39,351 bases of DNA from Branchiostoma floridae (GCF_000003815.2 NC_049990.1:2091770-2131120), one strand, 5' to 3'. Counted from the stretch's first letter, positions 11,060 through 20,760 are shown. Numbers and translations are program-made. Notes: generated by a model from the sequence alone, not told the origin.

Positions 11060-11196
11060 CGCTGACTAAACTGTCGGATCTGATTCACTTCCCCACCTGC
11101 TGGCTTCATTAGTACTCCTAACACCTGTCTCTCATCTGTGTGAGTAAGCTCGTGTCCTTTAAGTTGACCAAGTGCCTGAAATGCCTGCTTAACTCC
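11060..11196 (-). pseudogene. fossil fingers beyond the gene 2 stop
   Basis: After TTELVQA and the stop, the next frame still reads a finger-like [17 protein letters not shown] in which both zinc-binding Cys are lost. An ACTCACACAGATGAGA linker remnant and a further decayed block follow. The same order occurs after gene 1 and at 16.44-16.72 kb. Confidence 0.65.
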
Positions 11197-12474
11197 TCAC
11201 GCCTGTACAAGTTCCGTTGTGTGAGTTTCCATGTGTTTCTTCAGACTGTACTGCCGACTGAACTGCCTGCTGCACTCCTCACACCTGTAGGGTTTCTCCC
11301 CTGTGTGAGTCCGCATGTGAGTCTTCAGATGACCCAGCTGACTGAACTGCCTGCTGCACTCCTCACACTTGTAAGGCTTCTCACCCGTGTGAGTCCGCAT
11401 GTGGCTTTTCAGAGCACCCTGCTGACTAAACTGCCAACTGCATTCTTTACATTTGTAGGGTTTCTCGCCTGTGTGAGTCCGCATGTGTTTCTTCAGAGTA
11501 CTCAGCTCACTAAACTGCCTGCTGCATTCCTCACACTTGTAGGGCTTCTCCCCTGTGTGGGTTCGCATGTGTCTTTTCAGACCACTCAGCTCAATAAACT
11601 GACTGCTGCACTCCCCACACTTGTAGGGTTTCTCGCCTGTGTGAGTCCGCATGTGAGTCTTCAGATGATGGAAAAGACTGAACTGCCTGCTGCACTCCTC
11701 ACACTTGTAAGGTTTCTCCCCATTGTGAGTCCGCATGTGTTTCTTCAGATTACTCTTCTGACTAAACTGCTTGCTACACTCCTCACACCTGTAAGGTTTC
11801 TCACCTGTGTGAGTCTGTATGTGTTTCTTCAGACTATCGAACAGACTGAACTGCCTGCTGCACTCCTCACACTTGTAGGGTTTCTTCCCTGTGTGAGTCC
11901 GCATGTGAGTCTTCAGAGCACCTATCTCACTGAACTGCTTGCTGCACTCCTCACACCTGTAGGGTTTTTCACCTGTGTGAGTCCGCATGTGACTCTTCAG
12001 AGCACCTACATGACTGAACTGCTTGCTGCACTCCTCACACCTGTAGGGTTTTTCACCTGTGTGAGTCCGCATGTGGATTTTCAGAGCACCCAGCTGACTG
12101 AACTGCTTGCTGCACTCCTCACACTGGTAGGGCTTCTCCCCCGTGTGAGTCCGCATGTGCGTCTTCAGATCACTCAGCTGACTGAACTGCTTGCTGCACT
12201 CCTCACATTTGTAGGGTTTCTCCCCTGTGTGAGTCCGCATGTGTGTCTTTAGATTACCTGATGTACTGAATTGCCTGCTGCACTCCTCACACCTGTAAGG
12301 TTTCTCCCCTGTGTGAGTTCGCATGTGAGCCTTTAGATTATCCAGCTGACTGAACTGCTTGCTACAATCCTCACACTTGTAGCGTTTCTCCTCTCTGACA
12401 GGTCGCACAGAAGAATCCTTTTTCGCCTTTCTCCTGACGTCACCCAAACTCTTGACACTGCTTGTTGTCGACAT
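11197..12474 (-). CDS. C2H2 zinc-finger protein, 14 fingers (ZNF gene 2)
   Basis: 425 residues: a leader ([13 protein letters not shown]..., basic), 14 consecutive C2H2 fingers with TGEKP-type linkers (one TGKKP, one NGEKP), and a short TTELVQA tail. Contact residues (-1/2/3/6), N to C: QDNA, TGNT, QSDT, QGAI, HGAS, EGAT, LDSK, QSNK, LHHT, ESGR, ESTK, QGAS, QGHT, RYSK. All zinc ligands are intact, so it is the best-preserved member. The frame also opens 14 codons upstream (12516), but that stretch crosses the 3' splice site TTGTCTCCACAG (exon start 12496), so the ATG at 12474 shared with both paralogs is preferred. Nuclear DNA binding is inferred from the fold; targets and effector partners are unknown. 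Confidence 0.92.
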   Translation of the reverse strand: MSTTSSVKSLGDVRRKAKKDSSVRPVREEKRYKCEDCSKQFSQLDNLKAHMRTHTGEKPYRCEECSRQFSTSGNLKTHMRTHTGEKPYKCEECSKQFSQLSDLKTHMRTHTGEKPYQCEECSKQFSQLGALKIHMRTHTGEKPYRCEECSKQFSHVGALKSHMRTHTGEKPYRCEECSKQFSEIGALKTHMRTHTGKKPYKCEECSRQFSLFDSLKKHIQTHTGEKPYRCEECSKQFSQKSNLKKHMRTHNGEKPYKCEECSRQFSLFHHLKTHMRTHTGEKPYKCGECSSQFIELSGLKRHMRTHTGEKPYKCEECSRQFSELSTLKKHMRTHTGEKPYKCKECSWQFSQQGALKSHMRTHTGEKPYKCEECSRQFSQLGHLKTHMRTHTGEKPYRCEECSRQFSRQYSLKKHMETHTTELVQA

Positions 12475-12539
12475 CCTCCTAGACCTTGTACAACTTCTGT
12501 GGAGACAAACGGTCAAGTAAAAGACGCCTCACCATTACT

Positions 12540-12879
12540 CAGGGCTCTAAATATTTTTTCTGCATACCTGCACTGGCGCAGGTAACATTGAAAATTACCT
12601 GCACCAAACAAACTTTACCTACAACACTCTGAATTTGGAAAGTATGGATCATACTAAAATTGTTAAGGAACCATTGCTATTTTTTCTGTTATACTTTATA
12701 GGTGGCAATATTCAATACAGCTAATAACAATCCAGATACACCTACATCATATGACATTTATGTCTAAAACCCAGTACATGGACCAGTGCAGGTTAGGTGC
12801 AGGTAGACACCAGAAATACCTGCACAGCTCCAATTTTACCTGCACTAACATGCATATACAGGTGGTATTTCGAGTCCTG
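12540..12879. mobile_element. CAGGGCTC-ended inverted-repeat element (hAT-like ends)
   Basis: The left end reads CAGGGCTCTAAATA and the right end is the inverse of CAGGACTCGAAATA. Copies of the CCTGCAC word and its inverse fill the interior. CAGGG-type ends suggest a non-autonomous hAT relative, but the flanking 8-mers do not match, so the class is tentative. Confidence 0.4.
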
Positions 12880-12921
12880 TTAGTAAGGCGTGGTAAGGGG
12901 CGAAAGTGGGATATTTGTTTA

Positions 12922-13111
12922 CTCTCCAAAGCAGAGATTGTGTCGCGGAGATATAGTTACTGTAGTAGTCGGGNNNNNNNNNNNNNNNNNNNNNNNNNNN
13001 NNNNNNNNNNNNNNNNNNNNNNNNNNNNNNNNNNNNNNNNNNNNNNNNNNNNNNNNNNNNNNNNNNNNNNNNNCCTCTCCGTGACACAATCTCTGCTTGC
13101 AGCTTGGAGAG
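12922..13111. mobile_element. MITE with TA target site, interrupted by a gap
   Basis: Left arm CTCTCCAA-AGCAGAGATTGTG and right arm CACAATCTCTGCTTGC-TTGGAGAG are inverse to each other with small indels. The element is flanked by TA on both sides (12920-12921 and 13112-13113), and the host intron sequence continues across it as in gene 1. This fits a Tc1/mariner-type non-autonomous element. Confidence 0.65.
12974..13073. other. assembly gap (100 N)
   Basis: Exactly 100 N, a common placeholder for a gap of unknown size, lying in the centre of an inverted repeat. Open frames running through it are meaningless. Confidence 0.95.
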
Positions 13112-13379
13112 TAGGGTTTATCTTTACCTACTGACTGAAAAAGAATCTTCATTGAAAAGAGAAGCAACTGATAGATCTCTGCCAAATGCACGCAGAAATC
13201 ACTGTAAATGCGCGGGCAAGAACCTGGTCTGCAGTCTTACCCTTTGGATTTTGCGGTCTTCCTTTCAAGATTTTGTCATGAAAACGGTTTTAATGAGATG
13301 AACGTATGCGAAAGGGACCGACATCTATTGTTTACGAGCATAACAATAGGAGAGTCGATTCCATATTACCGAGAGGGTG

Positions 13380-14040
13380 TTTCTTGCCTTTTGTTCTAAC
13401 AATTTGGAAATCTTGGTAACAATCTAACTGTGATAAGTAACTGTTTAGAACTATTTACAACATCTATATGACGTTCTAAATGTTTCTATAGTATTCAAAC
13501 ATGTTAGAAACATTTCTAACATCAAATACATTATTTCTGTTAGTTTCTAAACTGTTCCAACATAGATGCATCATTTGTGATCACATGTTCGAACATGGAA
13601 ACAATATGATGAAACTGGGTCAGTGGGCTGGGAAGAGGGCAATTCACACATCCCTGCCAAGTGCAGGAAATTATGTCTGTCTGCCACCTTCTCACAAAAG
13701 ACTCACCAGTGTATACTAAAGAAAGTCTAAAAATACAAGAGCCAAACAAAGGACCAAGCTTAGCAGCTTTGTTTATGGGGTCAATAAAAGTTTTTATGGA
13801 GGGAAAAAATGACACAAAATGTTGGAACATGTTGGAACAATAACAAAAACACATATATGTTTGAAAATTGTTCTAAATAAAGAGATAATGATATCATTAC
13901 TTTCCCAAATGTTCCAACAAATATAAAAAGGTTCAAACATGTTTAAACTTTCATTTTGAAATGTTTGAACAATTTTGAACTTTAGTGACTGATATGTTCT
14001 TTTACTCAAAATAGTTCAAACTTATTACAAATATTATTTC
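13380..14040. repeat. palindrome-rich block in the gene 2 intron
   Basis: Repeated and inverted GTTCTAAA, ATGTTGGAACA, ATGTTTGAACA and GTTAGAAACATTTCTAAC words on both strands. It is absent from the introns of genes 1 and 3, so it is probably an inserted AT-rich foldback-type element. Ends not resolved. Confidence 0.4.
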
Positions 14041-14857
14041 AAAACCATCTCGGTGACTTGGAATTGACTCTAGGACAAGAACAAAGGAGTACGACTCCTG
14101 GCGCTAAACGTCACCCCACGCTTGTAAAAACAAAGAAATGGTGAAACAAAGAAATGGTGAATCTCTCGAATTATCAGTTTCTTGCCAAATTTGTGGTATC
14201 GCTCGGTCAAACGTTAGCGGAATCGGATGCCTTTTCTCGACATGTCGCCAGTGGTCCCACAAAATACTTAGAGAAGCCCCTAGATTTGAAAACACTTCCG
14301 CTAAAATGGAACACGCCATGATGAACACCTCAATGCCGGGAGGTTTCTGTCCCAGGGGCGGACGTAGGGGTTTACAGTATACCGTACATCTTTCAACTTC
14401 GCCGTGAATACCAGTAAGACGTTTCTAAACACCAATTAACACTTGAAAATTACCTCCGCACTTGAAAATAAACCTAAAAACACTTGCACTTTCACCCATC
14501 TTGATGATTACAATACAAACAATTCTTAACAGACAGACCCTCGGTAAACCCCTCATGGCCCCACGTTGTTTACGTTATGTTCTGTCTTCCTCCTCGCTTT
14601 CCCCGAGTTAATTTTGAATAAACATGAATAGAAACTTTCCTTTTAGACGAGGAAACAGCAAAGCTCCAAAGGAACATGTGTATCACTTCCTTCTGCAGGC
14701 TATGGTCTGTTTTGCAACACCCACAGAAGACAGAAAAATGGAGTCGAGTTTACGGGACCCAGGGATCACTATCAAAAAACGATACACTTCAATTTTCTGT
14801 CAAATCTTATTTTTTATATCTTAGATTTTAGAGTCACAACACAACATATCGTCTTAC

Positions 14858-15014
14858 CTGAACAAAGTTGAACTCTAGCCTTGCACAAAAACACCAGTAG
14901 GTCGTCTCTAAAGCTGCGAAAGATGTGTTTTTTAGTTTCGGAAGGACGGGAACTTTTCCAAACCGCTGTCGGCCTCGCCACGTCGAGTAAACAGGAAGTC
15001 GTGATGGAGATGAC
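14858..15014 (-). other. first exon of ZNF gene 2 (5' UTR / uORF)
   Basis: Same donor (TGTTCAG|GTAAGA) and aligned body as units 1 and 3. An ATG at 15035 opens a frame that shares its last part (LLVFLCKARVQLCS) with the other copies but is shifted upstream of that. The frame shift between copies supports a non-coding role. Confidence 0.6.
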
Positions 15015-15022
15015 CCGGAAGT
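15015..15022 (-). promoter_or_regulatory. ETS-like site ACTTCCGG
   Basis: CCGGAAGT on plus, conserved at the same place in unit 3 (22259) and mutated in unit 1 (9562). It lies at the upstream edge of exon 1, where TATA-less promoters often carry ETS/GABP sites. No TATA box is seen nearby. Confidence 0.4.
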
Positions 15023-15675
15023 ATTCTATGATCATGGGTCAGACACCAGCTCCTGATTACTCAACAGTTGTCGCGATATGTGGCAGGTACTGTCATTCTC
15101 CTATAGGACTGTTTTGCCACATCGACGTTGTAGGGCTGATATAAATTTAGATTAGGATTTTACCATGGTCAATATTGACGGAAGGAGGCCATATATATAA
15201 TATGTCGCGATATTGTATTCTTCAAACAGAGGTTCGGCTAAGACTGTTTTTGACGTACATGTATTTCTAGGCGTATTTTGTTAGTCTTTCTATTTTGTCC
15301 CCCTTTCTTTGTGTCTTGAAAATAATGTTTAGCTGAATGTAGAGCCAATTGTATAACTAATTGTTGTAGCGTGGACGCACATTAAAGATTCTAGCCACAC
15401 CCCGGCTCTGTGATATCGGGTATTGGTGGACCATACTACAGAGACTGTGTGTCAACTTTATTTAACACTGATCTGGTGTTGAAAAACTAAAATGATTGGA
15501 TAATCGGCCTCTAGTGACTTTCAAAGGTACTGCAGCAGGACTTCCGGTCTTGGTATCTGGTGTGCTAGATATCCCGTGTTCTGTTGGTTGGGATGATAAG
15601 TAAATGGGAATTTCCTATACTTCTCATGTGCTAATAAATTCAATGTGAAAGAAAAACACGTTTGTTTTCGAAGTG

Positions 15676-15681
15676 TTTATT
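15676..15681 (-). terminator. poly(A) signal, ZNF unit 3
   Basis: AATAAA on the minus strand, aligned with 5686 and 10296. Confidence 0.5.
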
Positions 15682-16439
15682 CTAAAGCAACTGTTAACAA
15701 AACAGGTAAATATCAAAATCAACAACAAAGACGGTTACTTATCAGTGCACTGATCTTATCTTCAAACGTTATTAACACTTCTGTTAGTTATCTAAACTGA
15801 AACTGCGAGTCTAAATCTAACGTTAACAAACATAGCTATCCTAGAAGAGTACAATAAAAATGGATTTATCATCATCTCTGGTTGTAAGTTCACTCGTAAA
15901 TGAGGTATTTTTCCATTGCAGGCATTGTGCTACGGTTCATATTTGAGATAATATTTGAGTACAAAAAAAAAGTTAAGTTCTATTAGTAAGTTTGTTACAA
16001 AACAATAAAAACAAAGGAAAATGAATTTACCATAACAAAGGACAAATAGGAATTTCAAATTCAAAACACGATGCGCTTCCAACAAATAATCTTAGAAACT
16101 AAATATGTCAACAAAGAGACAAAAACGTGCAAGTTCTAGTTGACTTCTAGTTTGCTAACAAACAATCAAGATCTACAATATTCCATCAGAGAAGTTACAA
16201 AACAGGAAATGAACTTGAACATGATACGCATCAAATAAAACTATCGCCTTAGTAACAAAATTCCAGAATACCGTGAGGGGACTTCACAATTTTCATGAAG
16301 GAAAGGTTACAAAGAAAGAAATGAACTTGAACATGATACACAAAACTATTATCTTGAAAACTAACATCTAAAATACCACGGATAACTGAACTTTACAAGA
16401 AATGTTGGCGGCTCAAAAACACGAACTGAACTAGCTTTA
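15682..16439 (-). other. 3' UTR-type sequence of ZNF unit 3
   Basis: Aligned piecewise with the 3' UTRs of genes 1 and 2. No coding frame. Confidence 0.5.
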
Positions 16440-16788
16440 CTGACAACATGTCAGTGCTTCTAACTTTTTCAGGTTCAACCGATCACTAAACTGTCGGACC
16501 TGATTCACTTCCCCACCTGCTGGCTTCATCAGTACTCCTCACACCTGTCTCTAACCAAGCTGATGTCATGACTGTTTCATTAGTACTCCTCACACCTGAT
16601 TCTAACATGCGTGACACAGCTGGTGTCCACTAAGATGACCAAGCTGACTGAAATACTAACTCAACTCCCGCACACTTGTTCAGGTTCATTTGTGAGTTTC
16701 CATGTGTTTCTTTGAACTGTACTGCCGACTGAACTGCATGCTGCACTCCTCACACCTGTAGGGTTTCTCCCGTGTGAGTCCGCATGTG
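16440..16788 (-). pseudogene. orphan terminal finger plus fossil fingers
   Basis: On the minus strand 16788-16717 reads one last-type finger (RCEECSMQFSRQYS...), the match of finger 14 of gene 2, followed by the usual fossil-finger string down to 16440. It is cut off from the gene 3 finger array by 3'UTR-like DNA (16789-17566), so it cannot be part of the same frame. It looks like the tail of a separate paralog. Confidence 0.65.
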
Positions 16789-17566
16789 TTACGTTCTAGT
16801 CTACAAAAGTAATGTAAGTCGAACTGTTCTAGTTTGTTAGAAAAACATTAGAAGTTAAACTGTAAGAAGTTAATTACTCTGATACATAAACAATACTAGT
16901 TTACTCACTTGTTTACAAGAACAACTTCTAGTTTACCATCAAAGTTACGTTCTAGCTAAAAACGTAAAGTTCTAGTTTGTTAGGAAACTATATAACAAGA
17001 TTTACGATCATGGAAGTTACAAGATAGAAAATCAAATTGAACACGATATGCTTCCAACAAAGTAACATTTTCGAAACTAAATCCTATATTGGCTATAGCA
17101 CAACAACTAACTGAACTGAACTGTTCATGTGAAACCAAATTACTCGAATAGCTGAACAAGATGCTGGGTCAAAATTGAACTTTAACTTTTAACACAAAAA
17201 CTGGACTTGGCCAATTTTTAACTGTCCAACTCAAGTCTTTGTCAAGAAATGAGCAAACTTACGCAGATACAACATGACTTGGTGAACATTAGATCATAAG
17301 TTGCAGTATAACAGGCCCCGTCTCTGCATCTGCATAATGTACGGTCATAGCAGCAGCTGGCTGTTCAAATGGAGTTTGACGGTCAAAAACTTGGGTAAAT
17401 AGAATCCTCATGCTAAAAATCACAGTTTGACCTTCACCCAGCATGATTTCCACCCAAAAACAAACTTCTGGAGAAAACAGAAAAGCTGTTGCCTCCACAA
17501 CAAAAACTGAAGTGACTTTCATGACAACATGCTAATCTTAGCCTTCTGGATCTACATCCACGTGGG
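16789..17566 (-). other. second 3' UTR copy with a diverged foldback element
   Basis: ACGTTCTAG, GTTACAAGATAGAAAATCAAA and CAACTAACTGAACT blocks match the 3' UTRs of genes 1 and 2. About 17160-17480 is an imperfect inverted repeat (ATGCTGGGT... / ...ACCCAGCAT) that shares CAGTCTTTGTCAAG-AATGA-type sequence with the foldback in gene 1. This stretch would be the immediate 3' region of gene 3. Confidence 0.5.
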
Positions 17567-17773
17567 TTAGACCACATGGCTTGCTGAACTGCATGCTGCA
17601 CTCCTCACACCTTTGAGTTTCCGGTGAGTCTGCATGTGAGTCTTTAGATTTCCCAGCACACTAAACTGCCTGCTGCACTCCTCACATCTGTAAGGTTTCT
17701 CCCCTGTGTGAGTCCGCATGTGTCTCTTCAGGCTATCCAGTTGACTGAACTGCTTGCTGCACTCCTCACACCC
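17567..17773 (-). pseudogene. ZNF gene 3, 3' part (downstream of transposon)
   Basis: Continues finger 8 from [18 protein letters not shown], then finger 9 (FSVLGNLKTH), then a shifted finger (RKLKGVRSAACSS...) that ends at a stop at 17567-17569. In another frame that last piece still reads RCEECSMQFSKPCGL, so a small deletion in the linker ended the array. The sequence joins exactly to 19616 once the transposon and one copy of its 9-bp duplication are ignored. Confidence 0.8.
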
Positions 17774-19606
17774 TAGTCTGTGTAACGCAAACTCCGCTAT
17801 CCGGAGCTTGTAGACTCCTCCCCGCGGAGTTTGTGCGCCGCTTGCTATAAGCCCAGGGAACCGTTGTGGAATGTTTCAACACCAATGGTGGGCCTGGATT
17901 CTAGTCGAGCCCCTATTACCATGGAAACTAACTTGTTAACGCTGTCACCGCTGGCGCCACGGGCCAGACAGGGGGGCGGTGATAGCCCGGGTGCGAAATG
18001 TGATCATCCCACCCACACCCTGCTTGTTTGTTTGATGTAAATCCATTTAATCTTGCGTTTGGAAATTATAGCGTTTTGGGGAAAATGGAGTCACTTAATT
18101 TCAGCGATGTGAAGGCGGCGCTAAATTTTGAAATTGCATGAATATTACTAAAATCCTTTTAGAATAAGACTTGGTAGTTTACAGGCCTGAAGTCCGAAAA
18201 ATACATGAATAGAAATAGAATAGAGTACACGCCGGCGGTGCGTGTGGTTCTGAATAATACAAGTACCGTACCGACGCGGTGAATTCAAAACGCGCTTGAC
18301 GGCCGCCGTAAATCTGGCGGACACTGCCGACCCAACGACAACAACAACAGACTTGATACTGCTGTCGAGAAAGCCATAGAGGCGGTGAGCAGCGAGAGAA
18401 AACGTAGCGGGAACCACCACCATAGTCCGGAATCAGGACCAAAATTGCGAAACTTGCATTTTGGCAGCGAAAACTCGGGAGGGACGTCAGCGAATCTCGA
18501 ATCGGCCAAGAAGACGTTTCTGGAAGAAGTCGCCCGCCCGCCCGCCATGGAACAATCAAGATCGCAAACTTTTCACACAAAAACATCGCCAGACTCTTGA
18601 AGGTTGCCGAGCTTGCTCCGTGCATTGCAGAAATAATGTGAGAATCATGCGGCAGCTACAGCTACAGGCAGGGAATGAGGGATGGCGCCATTTTGAAAAT
18701 TTGATTGTACGCTGGGGCGGCGACGAATTCTTGTAATGAGGGTTTGATTCCGATTTGTTTGTAGCTCACAAAAAACGCCTTACATATAGCGCTTTGACGC
18801 TATGAATTTGAATGTATTTCTGCCGAGAAATTCGTGGGTTTACTCTATTTTTTTTTTAACAACGTCTTGTGTAACATCGTAGCACAACGTGAATGCCGTA
18901 ACCATTTTGTATATTTTATGGGCAAAACTTCTAAATCGTAGCGTAATATAACATTGATAAATACCATTGTGAAAATATGCAGCAAAGTTCAGCTCGTAAC
19001 GAATTTGTGTTATTTGCTAACAAAAGTATATATGCTTTCAGTTTAGTCTGTGTAACGCAAACTCCGCTATCCGGAGCTTGTAGACTCCTCCCCGCGGCGC
19101 GGCAATGTACGACGGGCCTGAGAAGCGCGATTAAATCAGGCTACTTTCAGTTCACTTCATTTTGTAAAAAAAAATGACGACAAACTCTCCATTTAGATAA
19201 AATGTTTTATTTCTTGAAGATCGACGCACTTCTTGTTCCCGTGTGAATTACTAGTGTAATGTGTGCATGTTTTGTAAAGGATAGAGCTTGATCATGAACG
19301 TATAAACATGATAAACCACCAACACGATGAATCCTCTCCATAACAAGGGAAACTTCTCCCCGTCTAAATCAAAGAGATCGCCAACAGATATGACCCGTGC
19401 CGATGTCAATCACCTGCATAGCAACGCCACCCGATCCCCAGCAACAGAAAGCCGGCTGTGCGGCGAGGGGATGACGATTGCATGTAATTATCCATATATG
19501 GAAAACCCGCTGATAAGCGCATTCCCGCGTTTTAACCGCGATGCCCATCAAGCTGATCGGCGCGGCAATGTACGACGGGCCTGAGAAGCGCGATTAAATC
19601 AGGCTA
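17774..19606. mobile_element. 1,833-bp transposon with 9-bp target duplication, splitting ZNF gene 3
   Basis: The element starts TAGTCTGTGTAACGC and ends GCGATTAAATCAGGCTA; inverted, the right end reads TAGCCTGATTTAATCGC, an imperfect terminal repeat. CTCACACCC flanks both sides (17765-17773 and 19607-19615), and that word is part of a finger codon run, so the insertion point is exact. A short stem CTCCG-CTATC-CGGAG lies at 17792-17806. The first 54 and last 46 nt are identical to a 100-bp element nested inside. The interior (17828-19560) has GC-rich, CpG-rich sequence and no recognisable transposase, so it is non-autonomous. A 9-bp duplication fits Mutator-like elements best, but the ends are not diagnostic. 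Confidence 0.88.
19044..19143. mobile_element. nested 100-bp MITE of the same family
   Basis: Exactly the 54-nt left end plus the 46-nt right end of the surrounding element, with nothing between. It is flanked by a perfect 9-bp duplication CTTTCAGTT (19035-19043 and 19144-19152). It therefore moved as a unit into the larger element. Identity of both ends suggests recent activity. Confidence 0.88.
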
Positions 19607-19615
19607 CTCACACCC

Positions 19616-20296
19616 GTAAGGTTTCTCCCCTGTGTGAGTCTGCATGTGTCTCTTCAGGCTATCCAGTTGACTGAACTGCTTGCTGCACTCCTCACACCTG
19701 TAGGGTTTCTCGCCTGTGTGAGTCCGCATGTGTTCCTTAAGATGACGCAGCTGATTGAACTGCTTGCTGCATTCCTCACACTTGTAGGGTTTCTCCCCTG
19801 TGTGAATCCGTATATGTTTCTTCAGATCACCCAACTGACTGAACTGCTTGCTGCACTCCTCACATCTGTAGGGTTTCTCCCCTGTGTGAGTCCGTATATG
19901 TGTCTTCAGATCACCCAGCTGACTGAACTGCTTGCTGCACTCCTCACAACTGTAGGGTTTCTCCCCTGTATGAGTCCGCATGTGACTCTTCAGATGACCC
20001 AGCTGACTGAACTGTTTGCTACACTCCTCACACCTGTAGGGTTTCTTACCGGTGTGAGTCCCCATGTGTCTCTTTAGATCATTCAGCCGACTGAACTGTC
20101 TGCTGCACTCCTCACACTTGTAAGGTTTCTCCCCTGTGTGAGTCCGAACGTGTGTTTTCAGATTACCCAGCCGACTGAACTGCTTGCTGCACTCCTCACA
20201 CCTGTAGCGTTTCTCCTTTCTGACAGATCGCACAGAAGAATCGTTTTTCGCCTTTCCGCTGACGTCACCCAAACTCTGGACACTGCTTGTCGACAT
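19616..20296 (-). pseudogene. ZNF gene 3, 5' part (fingers 1-7 and start of 8)
   Basis: Starts MSTSSVQSLGDVSGKAK (one Thr fewer than the paralogs) and encodes seven intact fingers plus the first residues of the eighth (TGEKPYGCE), where it meets a stop supplied by the transposon end. Contact residues (-1/2/3/6): RGNT, RNDR, QGHS, QGDT, QGDK, QRHE, QDSR. The start is fixed by a 3' splice site (TTGTCTTTACAG, exon start 20309) 13 nt upstream. A seven-finger protein of about 230 residues could still be made, so the gene may be truncated rather than dead. With the insertion ignored it would have nine fingers, the eighth having the same helix as the seventh. Confidence 0.85.
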
Positions 20297-20398
20297 CCTC
20301 CGAGATCTTCTGTAAAGACAATTTGTAAAAGATCCCTATTTATTACTTTCACCAAGAAGATTATACGCTTCCGATGTATGTGTGTTTATGCGTGTTTG

Positions 20399-20425
20399 TA
20401 TGTATGTATGTATGTATGTATGTAT
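20399..20425. repeat. (GTAT)n microsatellite
   Basis: Six to seven perfect GTAT units. Confidence 0.85.
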
Positions 20426-20433
20426 CATCCTCC

Positions 20434-20760
20434 TAACGCCCGGTCCCCAACGGCATTTACCTTATGGGGCCCTGCTATCCCAGGCCCTACCCACGGTTAT
20501 TATGATTGTCGCCACAAACAAGCTGTCAACCAATCAGAGAACAGGCCTTCCTTGGGCTTGTTGTTGTCGCAAGCTGTCTCGCAAAGGCCGCTGGGAAGCT
20601 ACCAGCCAATCATGTTACGTATTACCATGGCTTTGTTTGCTCACCATGCCGACGCCCGATCCCCAACGGCTGACTGCCCATATAAGGGCAAGCTCATTAA
20701 TATTCATAAGCAAGGCACCCCTAATAACCGAATACTGTGGCTGAGTTGTCAGGGGTGATT
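20434..20760 (+). promoter_or_regulatory. promoter-like block in the gene 3 intron, antisense to the gene
   Basis: Two CCAAT boxes (ACCAATCAGAG, GCCAATCATG) lie upstream of CCATATAAGG (20678-20687), which is both a perfect CArG box and a TATA-like element, then a near-palindrome GCTCATTAATATTCATAAGC. ACGCCCGGTCCCCAACGGC recurs as CCGATCCCCAACGGC at about 20.65 kb. It may be part of a mobile element; no downstream frame is supported. Confidence 0.35.

Larger units (their letters stand above)
12497..14857 (-). other. intron of ZNF gene 2
   Basis: Donor CAG|GTAAG at 14858/14857 and acceptor CTCCACAG at 12497, same positions as in the paralogs. It is longer because of inserted elements at 12540-12879, 12922-13111 and the 13.4-14.04 kb block, and its true length is unknown because of a sequence gap. 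Confidence 0.7.

Noticed and set aside
11140-12252. 370-codon open frame on the plus strand across ZNF gene 2 (repeating [22 protein letters not shown])
   Set aside because: It is the antisense of the finger repeat: the codon periodicity of TGEKPY...CEEC arrays leaves the opposite strand open. Similar antisense frames occur over gene 1 (6945-7472) and gene 3 (19634-20077).
12474-12516. Upstream start [14 protein letters not shown] for ZNF gene 2
   Set aside because: These 14 codons span the 3' splice site at 12497; both paralogs begin at the downstream MST ATG.
12751-13191. Open frames through the N run
   Set aside because: The 100 N remove all stops; the frames are artefacts.
5924-16830. 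Recurring ACGTTCTA / GTTACAAA words as a possible CRISPR-like or satellite array
   Set aside because: Spacing is irregular and the words lie at matching places in three 3' UTRs, so they reflect gene duplication, not an array.
18179-18625. 148-codon minus-strand frame inside the transposon
   Set aside because: GC-rich, overlapped by four other open frames, no domain or repeat of codon bias; no reason to call it a transposase.
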